Assembly: GCA_020833055.1 (NCBI GenBank)
Contig: JAJHQZ010000002.1
Span: 124,001 to 188,000, forward strand
Direction: 5' to 3'
Source of the DNA: Candidatus Korarchaeum sp.
GTDB taxonomy: Archaea; Korarchaeota; Korarchaeia; Korarchaeales; Korarchaeaceae
Length of the DNA stretch: 64,000 bases
In this document: piece after piece, positions 53,406 through 62,194 of the stretch
Layout of the letters: each line of letters begins with the position of its first letter
Position numbering within the stretch: position 1 is the stretch's first letter
Translations under genes and position numbers: made by a program
The notes under the pieces: model-generated
Seen by the model: only the letters and a program-made list of their open reading frames with translations
Told to the model about the DNA's origin: nothing
Databases searched by the model: none

Positions 53406-54098
53406 ATGAGCACTAGGGACCTGTTGCTCAAAGTTAAGGAGGACGGGAGGAACTTCCTCCTGGAGCACGAGGCCAAGTACTTCATCTCCAGTTACGGGAT
53501 CCCGGTGACAAATATGAGATTGGCGGAGAGCGAGGAAGAGGCCGTAAATTTTTCAAAGGAGATAGGCTTCCCAGTAGTCCTCAAGATAGTATCCCCACAA
53601 GTGATCCATAAGAGTGACGTAGGGGGTGTGAAGGTAAACTTGAGGAATGAAGAGGAAGTGAGGAGAGCTTACAGGGAGATAATCGAGAACGTCAAGAGGA
53701 AAGTTCCGAATGCTGAGATAGAGGGGATCTTAGTTCAGGAATACGCACCCCCCGGTGTTGAGTTGATAATAGGACTTCTGAGGGACCCGCAGTTCGGACC
53801 CACTGTCATGTTCGGGCTCGGAGGTGTCTTCGTCGAGCTCTTCAGGGATGTTTCATTCAGAGTGGCCCCTCTATCGGAGCAGGATGCTGAATCAATGATA
53901 AAGGAGGTGAAGGCATACAAGCTCCTCACTGGCTTCAGGGGGATGGAACCAGTCGATATAGAGGCGATAAAGGACGCTTTAATAAGGGCAGGGAGGATAG
54001 GGATTGAGAACGAGGAGATCGCTGAGATGGACCTCAACCCAGTTATAGCATACCCCAAAGGTATAAAAGTAGTTGATGCCAGGATAATCCTGAGGTGA
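53406..54098 (+). CDS. ADP-forming acetyl/acyl-CoA synthetase beta subunit (ATP-grasp)
   Basis: 230 residues from ATG 53406; a GTG-type frame to 53379 is unlikely because TTTAAATTTT (53369-53378) predicts transcription near 53397. An ATP-grasp domain with FPVVLKIVSPQVIHKSDVGGVKVN and the substrate segment FGLGGVFVELFRDVSFRVAP gives the beta chain of the archaeal enzyme that makes ATP from acetyl-CoA or branched acyl-CoA. No alpha chain is in the window. Its presence suits a peptide-fermenting heterotroph. Confidence 0.88.
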   Translation: MSTRDLLLKVKEDGRNFLLEHEAKYFISSYGIPVTNMRLAESEEEAVNFSKEIGFPVVLKIVSPQVIHKSDVGGVKVNLRNEEEVRRAYREIIENVKRKVPNAEIEGILVQEYAPPGVELIIGLLRDPQFGPTVMFGLGGVFVELFRDVSFRVAPLSEQDAESMIKEVKAYKLLTGFRGMEPVDIEAIKDALIRAGRIGIENEEIAEMDLNPVIAYPKGIKVVDARIILR

Positions 54099-54102
54099 GG
54101 GC

Positions 54103-54309
54103 TTGGCTAGGAAGATATCTGAGCTTTATGAGATGCAGGTGTATTCGAGCGATGGCGTCTTCTTAGGAGTAACTGAGGACTTCACTTTCGATGATGTAGA
54201 GGGCAGGCTCGTTGAAATAGAGATAAACACGGGGAGGAGGGGGGAGAAGAGGAGGATCCCTTACGATTCAGTCAAGGCTTGCAAGGACATCTACATAGTG
54301 GAGATATGA
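54103..54309 (+). CDS. PRC-barrel domain protein
   Basis: 68 residues from TTG 54103, just after ACD beta. The whole chain is one PRC-barrel: a short strand MQVYSSDGVFLGVTEDFTFD, then GRLVEIEINTG, then RRIPYDSVKACKDIYIVEI. Such small barrels occur in archaea near cell-division (CdvA) and RNA proteins, with unknown roles. The tail abuts the convergent fusion gene by one base. Confidence 0.8.
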   Translation: MARKISELYEMQVYSSDGVFLGVTEDFTFDDVEGRLVEIEINTGRRGEKRRIPYDSVKACKDIYIVEI

Positions 54310-56244
54310 TTATCTCCCCTTAAACTCCGGCTTCCTCTTCTCCAAGAAGGCGTTTATCCCCTCCCCCGAATCCTCAGTCGAGAAGACGAGCCCGAAGGCT
54401 AGGGATTCTATATCGTATTTTTGTCCGTTTAGTAACGCTTTATATATTGAGATAGCTATTGGAGGCCTCTCAGCTATCTTCATAGCTAGATTCCTAGTTT
54501 CCTCCTCTAGGCTCTCATGCTTAACGACCCTGTTGATGAGGCCTATCCTCAGGGCCTCATCAGCAGTTATCATATCCCCGGTGAACATGAGTTCCTTGGC
54601 CTTAGAGATACCAACTAATTCAGGGAGCCTGAAAGATCCTCCAGCCCCTGTTATTATCCCCAGAGTTATCTCGGGTTGACCGAACTGAGCTCTCTCACTC
54701 GCCACTCTTATATCACAAGCCATAGCTAACTCCAGCCCTCCTCCGAGGGCGAATCCATTTATCATAGCTATAACGGGCTTTGGAAACTCATGTATCTCCC
54801 TGAAAGCTTTGTTTAACTTTTTAGATAAGTTGAACGCATCTATAGGGCTGATCCCCTTGAAACCCCTTATATCAGCCCCCGCGCAGAAAGCCTTACCCTC
54901 ACCAGTTATCACTACTACCCTTATCTCCTCCTTCCTCGCCTCCTCAAGAGCTGATAGGATCCCTCTGACCATATCATCATCTAGGGCGTTCAATCTCTCC
55001 GGCCTGTTCAACTTTATCCAAGCGATCGGAGGGGTCTCTCTGTAGATAACTGGACCGAACTCCTCCTGCTTAATACCGTAATCGAAGAATCCCCTGCCCG
55101 AGTTAATACCTAACTCCCCTCTAGCTACTTTCTCACTTATCAGAGGATCTACAGTATACTCAGGGAGTCCGAATTCCTTAGCTTTCCTCTCTATGATTCC
55201 CTTTATTTTATCCAATCCGTACTCATCAGCCATCCTCAGGGGGCCCTTGGGAAAGTTCAAGCCCAATATCACGGCCCTATCTATCTCCTCAGCGGAAGCC
55301 ACACCGTTCCTGAGGAGCCAAGCGGCTTCATTCACTGCCATGCAGAGAACTTCCATTGGGTCGAAATCTGCATCAGGATTAGGTGGGATCTGGGGCCTTC
55401 CCTTACTCCAATCATAAAACCCATGGCCTGTCTTAGCGCCCAACATCCCCTTACTCACTAACTCGTACCACTTAGAGCAGGGCTTGAGAGCGAAGCCCCT
55501 CCTCACCATAGAATCGATTATATCCTTCATCACATCCAAGCCTATGTAATCGGAGAGCTCGAAAGCTCCCATGGGAAGCCCCGCTCTCCCCTTTAAGGAA
55601 CTATCTATGAGTATTATATCCTTTCCCTCTCTCTCAGCTATTAGGCAAGCTTCATTGAGCCATCTAACTAAGATCCTGTTCACTATGAATCCCGGGACGT
55701 CCTTCTTCACCAATATGGGCTCCTTCCCCATGGATTTAGCTAACTCAATAGTCTTCCTCACGGTCTCCTCAGAAGTCCTATCTCCCCTAACGACCTCGAC
55801 GAGCTTCATCAACTGAGGCGGATTGAAAAAGTGCATCCCTATGAATCTATCGGGCCTTGAAGTGACTGCTGCTAACTCCGATATGGGCAAGCTGCTGGTG
55901 TTAGTCGCGAATACTGTGTGAGGGGGAGCTATCCTATCTATCTCCCTGAATACCTCTGCTTTAATATCGAAGACCTCTGGAATTGCTTCTATAACGAAAT
56001 CTACGTCCTTTACTGCTGATCCCAAGTCTGTGGTCCCATGTATCCTGCTTAAAACGGACTCCATCTCCTCCTTACTGATTTTTCCCTTCTCTAAGAATTT
56101 ATTTAGGCTCGCCTTTATTCTCTCTATCCCTTTTTGGATGAGTTCATCGCTCACATCCCTCAAGTGGACCTCATGACCTGCCATAGCGGCTACTTGAGCT
56201 ATCCCATGGCCCATCGTTCCAGCTCCTAAAACAGCTATCCTCAT
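54310..56244 (-). CDS. Bifunctional 3-hydroxyacyl-CoA dehydrogenase / enoyl-CoA hydratase
   Basis: 644 residues. Residues 1-180 are the NAD domain (IAVLGAGTMGHGIAQ, ATNTSSLPIS, HFFNPPQLMKLVEVV). Residues 180-380 hold two C-terminal dehydrogenase domains (VPGFIVNRIL; LGLNFPKGPLRMAD). Residues 390-644 are a crotonase (GKAFCAGADIRGF oxyanion loop, GGGLELAMACDIRVA, PEITLGIITGAGG with the acidic residue). The order dehydrogenase then hydratase matches archaeal crotonyl-CoA hydratase/3-hydroxybutyryl-CoA dehydrogenase. It would act in beta-oxidation or C4 acyl-CoA metabolism. Confidence 0.93.
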   Translation of the reverse strand: MRIAVLGAGTMGHGIAQVAAMAGHEVHLRDVSDELIQKGIERIKASLNKFLEKGKISKEEMESVLSRIHGTTDLGSAVKDVDFVIEAIPEVFDIKAEVFREIDRIAPPHTVFATNTSSLPISELAAVTSRPDRFIGMHFFNPPQLMKLVEVVRGDRTSEETVRKTIELAKSMGKEPILVKKDVPGFIVNRILVRWLNEACLIAEREGKDIILIDSSLKGRAGLPMGAFELSDYIGLDVMKDIIDSMVRRGFALKPCSKWYELVSKGMLGAKTGHGFYDWSKGRPQIPPNPDADFDPMEVLCMAVNEAAWLLRNGVASAEEIDRAVILGLNFPKGPLRMADEYGLDKIKGIIERKAKEFGLPEYTVDPLISEKVARGELGINSGRGFFDYGIKQEEFGPVIYRETPPIAWIKLNRPERLNALDDDMVRGILSALEEARKEEIRVVVITGEGKAFCAGADIRGFKGISPIDAFNLSKKLNKAFREIHEFPKPVIAMINGFALGGGLELAMACDIRVASERAQFGQPEITLGIITGAGGSFRLPELVGISKAKELMFTGDMITADEALRIGLINRVVKHESLEEETRNLAMKIAERPPIAISIYKALLNGQKYDIESLAFGLVFSTEDSGEGINAFLEKRKPEFKGR

Positions 56245-56290
56245 TGATACCCCCGAGTGAGAGAGGGGATTTAAAGAAAAATGTTTTCGT

Positions 56291-56554
56291 TCAAGCGAAG
56301 GAAGCTATGAGTTCCTTCTCCTTCATCCTGTCCTTCTCCTCGAAGAGGTAGAGCTTAGCCATATCAGTGCCTTCCTCGAGGATAGCTACAACTGGGATGA
56401 TCCTCCCGGTTTCGTCCTCAGCCACGCCAGCATAGATGACCAGAGGAGGTAGTTCGTAATCGTATACTCTCCTCACCTCTGCGATATCGAGGCTCCTTAT
56501 ACCTCGGGGAGGATTGGGGAAATCGGTCCAATCGATCACCATCATAACTATCAC
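56291..56554 (-). CDS. Small protein of unknown function
   Basis: 87 residues, or 83 from the later ATG. WTDFPNPPRGIRSL, then VYDYELPPLVIYAGVAEDETGRIIPVVAILEEG, then a charged C-terminal helix. It reads like one small alpha/beta domain. The strongly AT-rich ATTATAATTATAAT (56577-56590, a perfect palindrome) is in the TATA position. I do not recognise a family. Confidence 0.5.
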   Translation of the reverse strand: MIVMMVIDWTDFPNPPRGIRSLDIAEVRRVYDYELPPLVIYAGVAEDETGRIIPVVAILEEGTDMAKLYLFEEKDRMKEKELIASFA

Positions 56555-56633
56555 CGGGGATTCGAGCGAGTAGTATATTATAATTATAATTCAACAATTG
56601 ACGTACTCAGTAGAGGTCACGTGCAGGACCCAT

Positions 56634-56664
56634 CGAATGATAAAAATTTGTATTTTTTCATTCG
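56634..56664. promoter_or_regulatory. Inverted repeat between divergent genes
   Basis: CGAATGA (56634-56640) and TCATTCG (56658-56664) are exact reverse complements, and AAAA/TTTT pairs extend the stem inside after one mismatch. It lies 30 bases before the TATA box AATATTTATAAG (56695-56706) of the small wHTH gene. In a divergent spacer a terminator makes no sense, so an operator is more likely. Confidence 0.4.
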
Positions 56665-56736
56665 CTAGAGCTGTCTTAACGCTCCTCCCCCCTCAATATT
56701 TATAAGTAAATTCTCACTCGAAAGTCCGGGGAGCGT

Positions 56737-56976
56737 ATGCCCTGCAGCAGGAGATCCCCGGCTAAGAAGGAAGTCAAGGAGAAGGAGGAGGCAAAACTAG
56801 ATGATTTATCTAAAAAGATACTGGATGTCATGAAAAAGATGGGAAGGCCCGCTAAATGTGGAGAAATCGCGAAAGAGCTAGGAGTACCCGTACAACAGGT
56901 AACTGGGAAAATGAGGTCCCTCGTCAAGTCCGGATTGGTCAAGAAAGCTGAAGAAGGAACGTACAAACTCCCTTAA
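56737..56976 (+). CDS. Small winged-helix DNA-binding protein
   Basis: 79 residues. A lysine-rich N-terminus (residues 5-20) is followed by a compact wHTH: LSKKILDVMKKMGRPAKCGEIAKELGVPVQQVTGKMRSLVKSGLVKKAEEGTYKLP. GGGGAG before the ATG is the ribosome site. It could regulate itself through the dyad at 56634, or be a chromatin-like protein. The fold is clear; the target is not. Confidence 0.75.
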   Translation: MPCSRRSPAKKEVKEKEEAKLDDLSKKILDVMKKMGRPAKCGEIAKELGVPVQQVTGKMRSLVKSGLVKKAEEGTYKLP

Positions 56977-57032
56977 CTTTTTTGAGATAACTCTAAGTTA
57001 TGAAGTTCTGAAACCTTAAATAGAGGGATCTT

Positions 57033-58649
57033 ATGAGGCTTTACTGGGACCCGTTGGAAAACGTCCCGCTAGTCTCTAGGGGATGCTCGAGGGAAGCATT
57101 TACCGTCCCCATATCCAAGGTCAGCGATCCTAGACCAGCGTTCGATTGGGATATCAAATTATTGAAGGGAGTCCTCGAGGCTCAATTCGGTGCGGGAGCT
57201 TATGAGGACTTAATAATCAATGAAGTAGTCCTCTTGGGGAGGGCACCCTACTTAGATACATCTTACGAAGTGATAGCCGATGGAACTGTATTAGGGCACC
57301 TCTTCTTCGATATATATGAGTTCAAGTGGTACTTCAGGCCCGATCCTCCCTCTATAATCAGGATAGGGCATAGGATCGAGAGGAGGAGTATGTACGGCAG
57401 GAGAGGGGAGGAGATAGGGGAGGCCGAGCCGGGAGATCCTAAGTACTTACTACTTGAGAACGGGATAGCTGAGAGAATCGGGAACAAATATGTAGTCATC
57501 AAGGAATTTAAAAAGAGAATTAAAGAACCATTGGATGTTAAAAATAGCTGGGGTAAAGTCATTTCGATGAACGAACCTTCAGTTTTGTCTAGGGAGTTCG
57601 AATCCATTAAAATGATTTGGCGATTGACGAAAGGGAGGGGAGTCGTGGTGTCCTTCTCGGGAGGTAAGGACAGCTCAGTGCTGTTGGAACTCGTGAGGAG
57701 AAGCGATATCGATTTCCTGATTTACTTCAATGACACTGGATTGGAGCTGCCTGAGACAATCAGCTTCGTTGAGAGTGTAGGTTGCGATATAGTCGGGGAA
57801 GCTGGTGATTCGTTCTGGAGGAACCTCGACCACTTCGGCCCCCCTGCGAGGGATTATAGGTGGTGCTGCAAAGTGATAAAGCTCATGCCGACATATAGAG
57901 CCCTCAAACACCTCAGACCTGGCTTAACTTTAGTGGGTCAGAGGAGGTACGAATCCTCAGCTAGGATGCGTAGCCCCTATCTGTGGAGGAACGAATGGCT
58001 CCCCGGCTTCCTGACAGCCGCTCCATTGAACGATTGGAGCAACTTGCAGGCATGGTTATACATAAGGATAAGGGGATTGAGGATAAATCCGCTCTACTTC
58101 GAGGGATTTGAGAGGTTAGGATGCTACTTATGTCCAGCATCGCGACTATCGGATTACATTAGATTGAGGGAGAGGTATAGCTCTCTCTGGGAGAGATGGG
58201 AGGGATTCCTGATGAGATACGCGAGGGAGAGGGGTTACGATACTTGCTGGCTGACATACGGGATGTGGAGATGGGTTGATCCTCCTGAGAGGATGAGGAA
58301 GCTCTGCGGAACTGTCAGGGAGAAGCCGATAAAGGTATCTATAGATGGAACGATCTCAGTGAGTGAACTAGACTACGAGAGATTCATTAACCTCTCCCGC
58401 ACCTCAAGGAGCACCATGAAGGTCCTGAAGGATAGGTTAATTCTCAGCGAGGATCCTATTGAGGCCCTGAGAATATTAGTTAGGGCCAATCTTTGTACGG
58501 GATGCGGAGTCTGCTTAGAATACTGTGAGAGGAAAGCTATAAAGCTCTCAGAGAAGGCCTCAGTAGGCGATTCATGTGATAGATGCGGGCTCTGTAATGA
58601 AGTATGTCCCCTCTCATCTTACTTCATGAAGTTAATTGATATCTCATAG
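57033..58649 (+). CDS. PAPS reductase-like protein with N-terminal extension and C-terminal 2x4Fe-4S domain
   Basis: 538 residues. Residues 1-190 form an archaeal N-terminal region that may include a PUA-like part (GIAERIGNKYVVIKEFKKR). Residues 200-400 are the PAPS reductase/ATP-pyrophosphatase domain with VVSFSGGKDSSVLLEL, the DTGLELPET segment and RWCCKVIKL. A zinc-like pair CYLCPAS is near 370. The tail is a ferredoxin domain: CTGCGVCLEYC starting at residue 488 and CDRCGLCNEVC. Related archaeal proteins have unknown substrates; sulfur transfer to RNA or a cofactor is a reasonable inference. Confidence 0.8.
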   Translation: MRLYWDPLENVPLVSRGCSREAFTVPISKVSDPRPAFDWDIKLLKGVLEAQFGAGAYEDLIINEVVLLGRAPYLDTSYEVIADGTVLGHLFFDIYEFKWYFRPDPPSIIRIGHRIERRSMYGRRGEEIGEAEPGDPKYLLLENGIAERIGNKYVVIKEFKKRIKEPLDVKNSWGKVISMNEPSVLSREFESIKMIWRLTKGRGVVVSFSGGKDSSVLLELVRRSDIDFLIYFNDTGLELPETISFVESVGCDIVGEAGDSFWRNLDHFGPPARDYRWCCKVIKLMPTYRALKHLRPGLTLVGQRRYESSARMRSPYLWRNEWLPGFLTAAPLNDWSNLQAWLYIRIRGLRINPLYFEGFERLGCYLCPASRLSDYIRLRERYSSLWERWEGFLMRYARERGYDTCWLTYGMWRWVDPPERMRKLCGTVREKPIKVSIDGTISVSELDYERFINLSRTSRSTMKVLKDRLILSEDPIEALRILVRANLCTGCGVCLEYCERKAIKLSEKASVGDSCDRCGLCNEVCPLSSYFMKLIDIS

Positions 58650-59270
58650 CTTTATGTTCAGTTTTCCAGCTTCCTCCCTTAGGACGGATTCTATCGCCCC
58701 CTTGCCCCTCTCAGTCGGTTTAGCTGGTTCGCCGGGGTCGCCCTGGCCTTCAGCCTCTATCAGCATCCCCTCGCTCACGAACTTATCGAACCTCCTCGGA
58801 GGTAGTATTGCGAAAGCCACCCTCCCCCTCACATCCAAGTTCGTGACAATATCATATCTATCTTTAGCATCGATCAGCAATGCTTTAAGGCCATCGAACC
58901 CCTCAGATCTGACTATCGTCCCCCAGAAGCAATCAGTACCACTATAAATCCTCTTCTCCCTCCCTATCCTCTTCCTAAGGCCTGAAAAAATTATGGATGC
59001 GAATCTAATCCTAGCTGCATTCAGAAAATCGTTAGGTGAGCGGCATGATCCTCTAGCTTGAAGCCATGCCCCCCTCAGATCCTCCCCTATCCTCTCGATC
59101 CCTTCGAGCATCCCGTTAGCCTCCAGTTCCTCGAGGGGTAAGAAGCTGTAAACTACCCTCTGGACCTCACTGCTAACATACCTCAAGTCCAAGCCCTTGA
59201 TCATCTTACCCGGGACTTCCTTCAGGTATGCAGCAGCTATCTCAACCGCTAATAACCTCGGGTCCTTCAA
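58644..59270 (-). CDS. Predicted RNA-binding protein with C-terminal EMAP-like domain (COG2517 type)
   Basis: 208 residues. The N-terminal 100 residues are helical. The C-terminal part DRYDIVTNLDVRGRVAFAILPPRRFDKFVSEGMLIEAEG matches the EMAP/tRNA-binding OB-fold pattern, where the S-E-G-M turn is typical. It converges with the PAPS reductase-like gene (six-base overlap) and follows an exported protein gene. A tRNA-related role is inferred only from the domain. Confidence 0.6.
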   Translation of the reverse strand: MKDPRLLAVEIAAAYLKEVPGKMIKGLDLRYVSSEVQRVVYSFLPLEELEANGMLEGIERIGEDLRGAWLQARGSCRSPNDFLNAARIRFASIIFSGLRKRIGREKRIYSGTDCFWGTIVRSEGFDGLKALLIDAKDRYDIVTNLDVRGRVAFAILPPRRFDKFVSEGMLIEAEGQGDPGEPAKPTERGKGAIESVLREEAGKLNIKL

Positions 59271-59274
59271 GCTC

Positions 59275-60735
59275 TCAAGAGCCCCCGGCCAAGAGGCTTA
59301 TCTCACTCATCTCAACGATGCCGTTTCCATTATCTACCCACCCTATTAAGTAAGTCCCTGTCGAGAGCATCCCCATGTTCTGGGAGAGCCAGATTAGGCC
59401 CGCTCTGGTCCCATATCTCGTGACCCCGGCTACTGAGCAGTAGTAACCCTCCCCTACCCTAGATATCTTTATCACAGCATAATCTATGCGACCGTAACTA
59501 GCCCAAAACTCCTTCCCGTTGAATTCTACGCCGCCATATAACCCGTCCTTCCTCTTAAGGAACTTGAAGGAAGGATCTCCCTGATAAGACGGATCAGCCC
59601 CAGGTCCCCCTAGAGCTATCCTGTAGATACCAGATGCAGAACCGATCGACTTGAAGATCGAGAGATCCTTGTTCATATTCACGTCCGTATTGGGGCCTAT
59701 CACCTCGAAGGAACTAGCATCGGGCATACCATCGTAAAGCAACCATCCGGTATCTGGGACGTAATCCCTGTATATCATCGATGCCCTAACTATAATGCCG
59801 AACTTCCCTCCTCTACTGGAGATTTGACTTAACACTGGTAGTAGTTTTATATCGAATTCCACAGCCTTGCTTATCATTATCCCAGAGCCAGTGCCCGCGT
59901 AAACCGTGAAGGGGAACCATTTCCTACCATTGAAGGTGCATTCGTAACTGTAACCACCTGTGAGGTCAACTCCGTTCGTCTCGTTCATATCAACATCTAT
60001 ATCCACGAAGTAGTTCCTAGTTAGCTTCGCTCCCGGTCCTCCCAACTCGCATTTGACACCATCCTGGCTCGAGGGGACTAGGGCCAAGTAGACTCTGGAG
60101 AGGTCATCCAGCACGTAAACTTCCTTATAATCTATGGGAGCTATGGCATTCCCCTGCTGCCCCGAGATCTGGGGTATCTTGTACTCCGCGTAATCCCCAT
60201 CTATAGACGCCCTACCGCTGTTAGAGAGGAGGTAGGAGATCTTTATGATATCCTTAGCTAAGATATCGAAGTAAGATTTGAATCTGAAGGAACCCTTGAC
60301 GTATTTCCCGAGATCAGTATCTATCACTAATTTGTCTCCCGATGCCTTTATCGAGCAAGAAGACGCTTTCGTCTCCTCCCATTGCAGCTTGACGTCGTTG
60401 AATGCGAGGACGACGCAGCTCCCGCTCATGTTCTTAGGACTCATGTAAAACGCTAGTTGATAGTCCGCGCCCTTCACCTCCCCTGAAGTCGAACCCCCTT
60501 CCTTCAAATCCAAGAATATCCTTCCAGTATAGTAATCTATCCTATCGTCAAAGCCTGAATATGTACTGACCTGGAAGATCATGCTCTGCCCCTCCAGTTT
60601 AACTTCCAGTGATTTCACGTCAGCTTGCGGTGCGGATCTGAGCTCCAGCGGATCGTACCACGCCTTAGTTGGGCTCCCCTCTACAGTAGCGAATGTGAGT
60701 AAGAGCGGGATTAGGAGAGTCAAGTATCGCTTCAT
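59275..60735 (-). CDS. Large exported protein, unknown
   Basis: 486 residues from ATG 60735, where GGAGGTGG lies four bases upstream. The frame to 60807 adds 24 residues before a good signal peptide (MKRYLTLLIPLLLTFATVEG), so I discard it. The mature protein is rich in beta strands, Gly, Ser and aromatic residues, with several cysteine pairs (SGSCVVLAF, KASSCSIKA, VKCELGG, YSYECTFNG). No membrane segment at the C-terminus. It may be an S-layer-associated or secreted protein. Confidence 0.65.
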   Translation of the reverse strand: MKRYLTLLIPLLLTFATVEGSPTKAWYDPLELRSAPQADVKSLEVKLEGQSMIFQVSTYSGFDDRIDYYTGRIFLDLKEGGSTSGEVKGADYQLAFYMSPKNMSGSCVVLAFNDVKLQWEETKASSCSIKASGDKLVIDTDLGKYVKGSFRFKSYFDILAKDIIKISYLLSNSGRASIDGDYAEYKIPQISGQQGNAIAPIDYKEVYVLDDLSRVYLALVPSSQDGVKCELGGPGAKLTRNYFVDIDVDMNETNGVDLTGGYSYECTFNGRKWFPFTVYAGTGSGIMISKAVEFDIKLLPVLSQISSRGGKFGIIVRASMIYRDYVPDTGWLLYDGMPDASSFEVIGPNTDVNMNKDLSIFKSIGSASGIYRIALGGPGADPSYQGDPSFKFLKRKDGLYGGVEFNGKEFWASYGRIDYAVIKISRVGEGYYCSVAGVTRYGTRAGLIWLSQNMGMLSTGTYLIGWVDNGNGIVEMSEISLLAGGS

Positions 60736-60815
60736 GAAACCACCTCCGGATTCAAGGCACTTCAAATAAAAAAGAACCCTAGAGCCCGTCGTTGATAAGT
60801 TAGGCACAAGTTAAA

Positions 60816-62162
60816 TCACTTGAGGAGCTCTTCCTCATACTTCCTGAGATGATCTACAGCTTCTTTAACATCGCTGAACCTCAATGAGACTTCCTCAACG
60901 TCCTCAATCCCTATTGACTTCTTCCCCTCGGACCTAGCTTTGACGCCAGCTATACCGAGTATCTGGACAGCGTATCTCAAAGACCTCTCCTCACCCAGTT
61001 TCCTGAGGAACTTCAGAGCATCCTCACTGACTTCTATTCCCTCTTCCTTAGCTCTTATCCTGAGTATATGCTCTATCTCATCCCCATTGTATTTATCCGT
61101 CACTATTATGACTAGCCTATCCAGTAGATCTAAGGGCATCCCGAACGGGGCCTCTATCTCAGTCCCCCTTATCCTCGTTATACCCCTGTTCGTAGCTAGT
61201 ATTATTATCGGGACGAGTTCGCTCTCCATAGCCCTGCTTATGAAACTGAGAGCCTCTATATCCATCATATGGGCATCGTCTATGAACATAACTCCCGGGA
61301 TTATCTCAGCCCTTCCCGCTTCCACCCAGTCCTTGACTTGCTGATCGACAGCTGCCCTCACCTCGGGGTCTATCTCCCTCTCCCCGACCCCGAAGAGGAG
61401 GGAGAAGAATCCACCTCTCCTCCTAGCGTACATATTATCGAGGTCATCGAGTGTCATCACGTAGACGAACTCCTTCTCCTTCAGCACAGTCCCATCCGGC
61501 CTTGGAACTATCTGTTCAGCTTCCAGGTCGTATGTGTAAGATTCCTTAGTCCTCCCTATTTTAGATACCCTCCCGCTCTCCGCATCTATCATTATGACAT
61601 CTCCCTCACTTATCCCGAACTCCATGAGCTGCCTAGCGACATTAGGACCAACTCTGAGCCTCTTCTCCTCGCTAGTAGTCTTCAGAGTTATTACGGCCTC
61701 TTGAGGGACCTTAATGAAAGGATTGTATGGGCTGGATCCCGTCTTTATATCTATCTCAGTCACTTCCCCCTCATAAACCTTCCTCATCTCCCTTACCTTC
61801 ACCCCTATAGCCTTCCTCATCGCCTCCATGAGCACTTCGGTCTTCTTCCTCTCAGCGCTGTATATCTCTGAACCACTCAGCTGGATGAACGGGACCCCCT
61901 CTCCCAACTCCCTAGCTATAGCGACAGCTATAGCTGTCTTCCCCGTCCCAGGGGGACCAGCTAATAGTACCGCTTTCCCGCTCAGTCTCCCCTCTCTCGC
62001 CATCTTAACTACTAGCCCAGCTGCTTCCCTAGCCCTGAGCTGACCCACGAGGCCGTCTGCAGCGAACTTGGCCTTCCCCCTCTCATCGAGGCCCAATCCC
62101 TTTATGTGGCTATGAGCACCTATCCTCTCTACCTTAACTCCCCTTATCTCCTCTATCTCCAT
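60816..62162 (-). CDS. TIP49/RuvB-like AAA+ ATPase
   Basis: 448 residues. Homologue of eukaryotic RUVBL1/RUVBL2. The order is Walker A GPPGTGKT (about residues 68-75), an inserted OB-like domain II (roughly 120-250), Walker B FIDDAHMMDIEALSF, sensor 1 LATNRG and arginine-rich C-terminal SLRYAVQIL. Eukaryotic proteins have DEVH at Walker B; here it is DDAH. It overlaps nothing but is in line with the two exported-protein genes. Confidence 0.93.
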   Translation of the reverse strand: MEIEEIRGVKVERIGAHSHIKGLGLDERGKAKFAADGLVGQLRAREAAGLVVKMAREGRLSGKAVLLAGPPGTGKTAIAVAIARELGEGVPFIQLSGSEIYSAERKKTEVLMEAMRKAIGVKVREMRKVYEGEVTEIDIKTGSSPYNPFIKVPQEAVITLKTTSEEKRLRVGPNVARQLMEFGISEGDVIMIDAESGRVSKIGRTKESYTYDLEAEQIVPRPDGTVLKEKEFVYVMTLDDLDNMYARRRGGFFSLLFGVGEREIDPEVRAAVDQQVKDWVEAGRAEIIPGVMFIDDAHMMDIEALSFISRAMESELVPIIILATNRGITRIRGTEIEAPFGMPLDLLDRLVIIVTDKYNGDEIEHILRIRAKEEGIEVSEDALKFLRKLGEERSLRYAVQILGIAGVKARSEGKKSIGIEDVEEVSLRFSDVKEAVDHLRKYEEELLK

Positions 62163-62194
62163 CCGCTCACCGATCTAACGTCTTGAGTGGATTT

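Noticed and set aside
61269-61871. Plus-strand 200-codon open frame over RuvBL
   Set aside because: Antisense to a conserved AAA+ gene; rich in Leu, Pro, Tyr and His with no domain, so a shadow.
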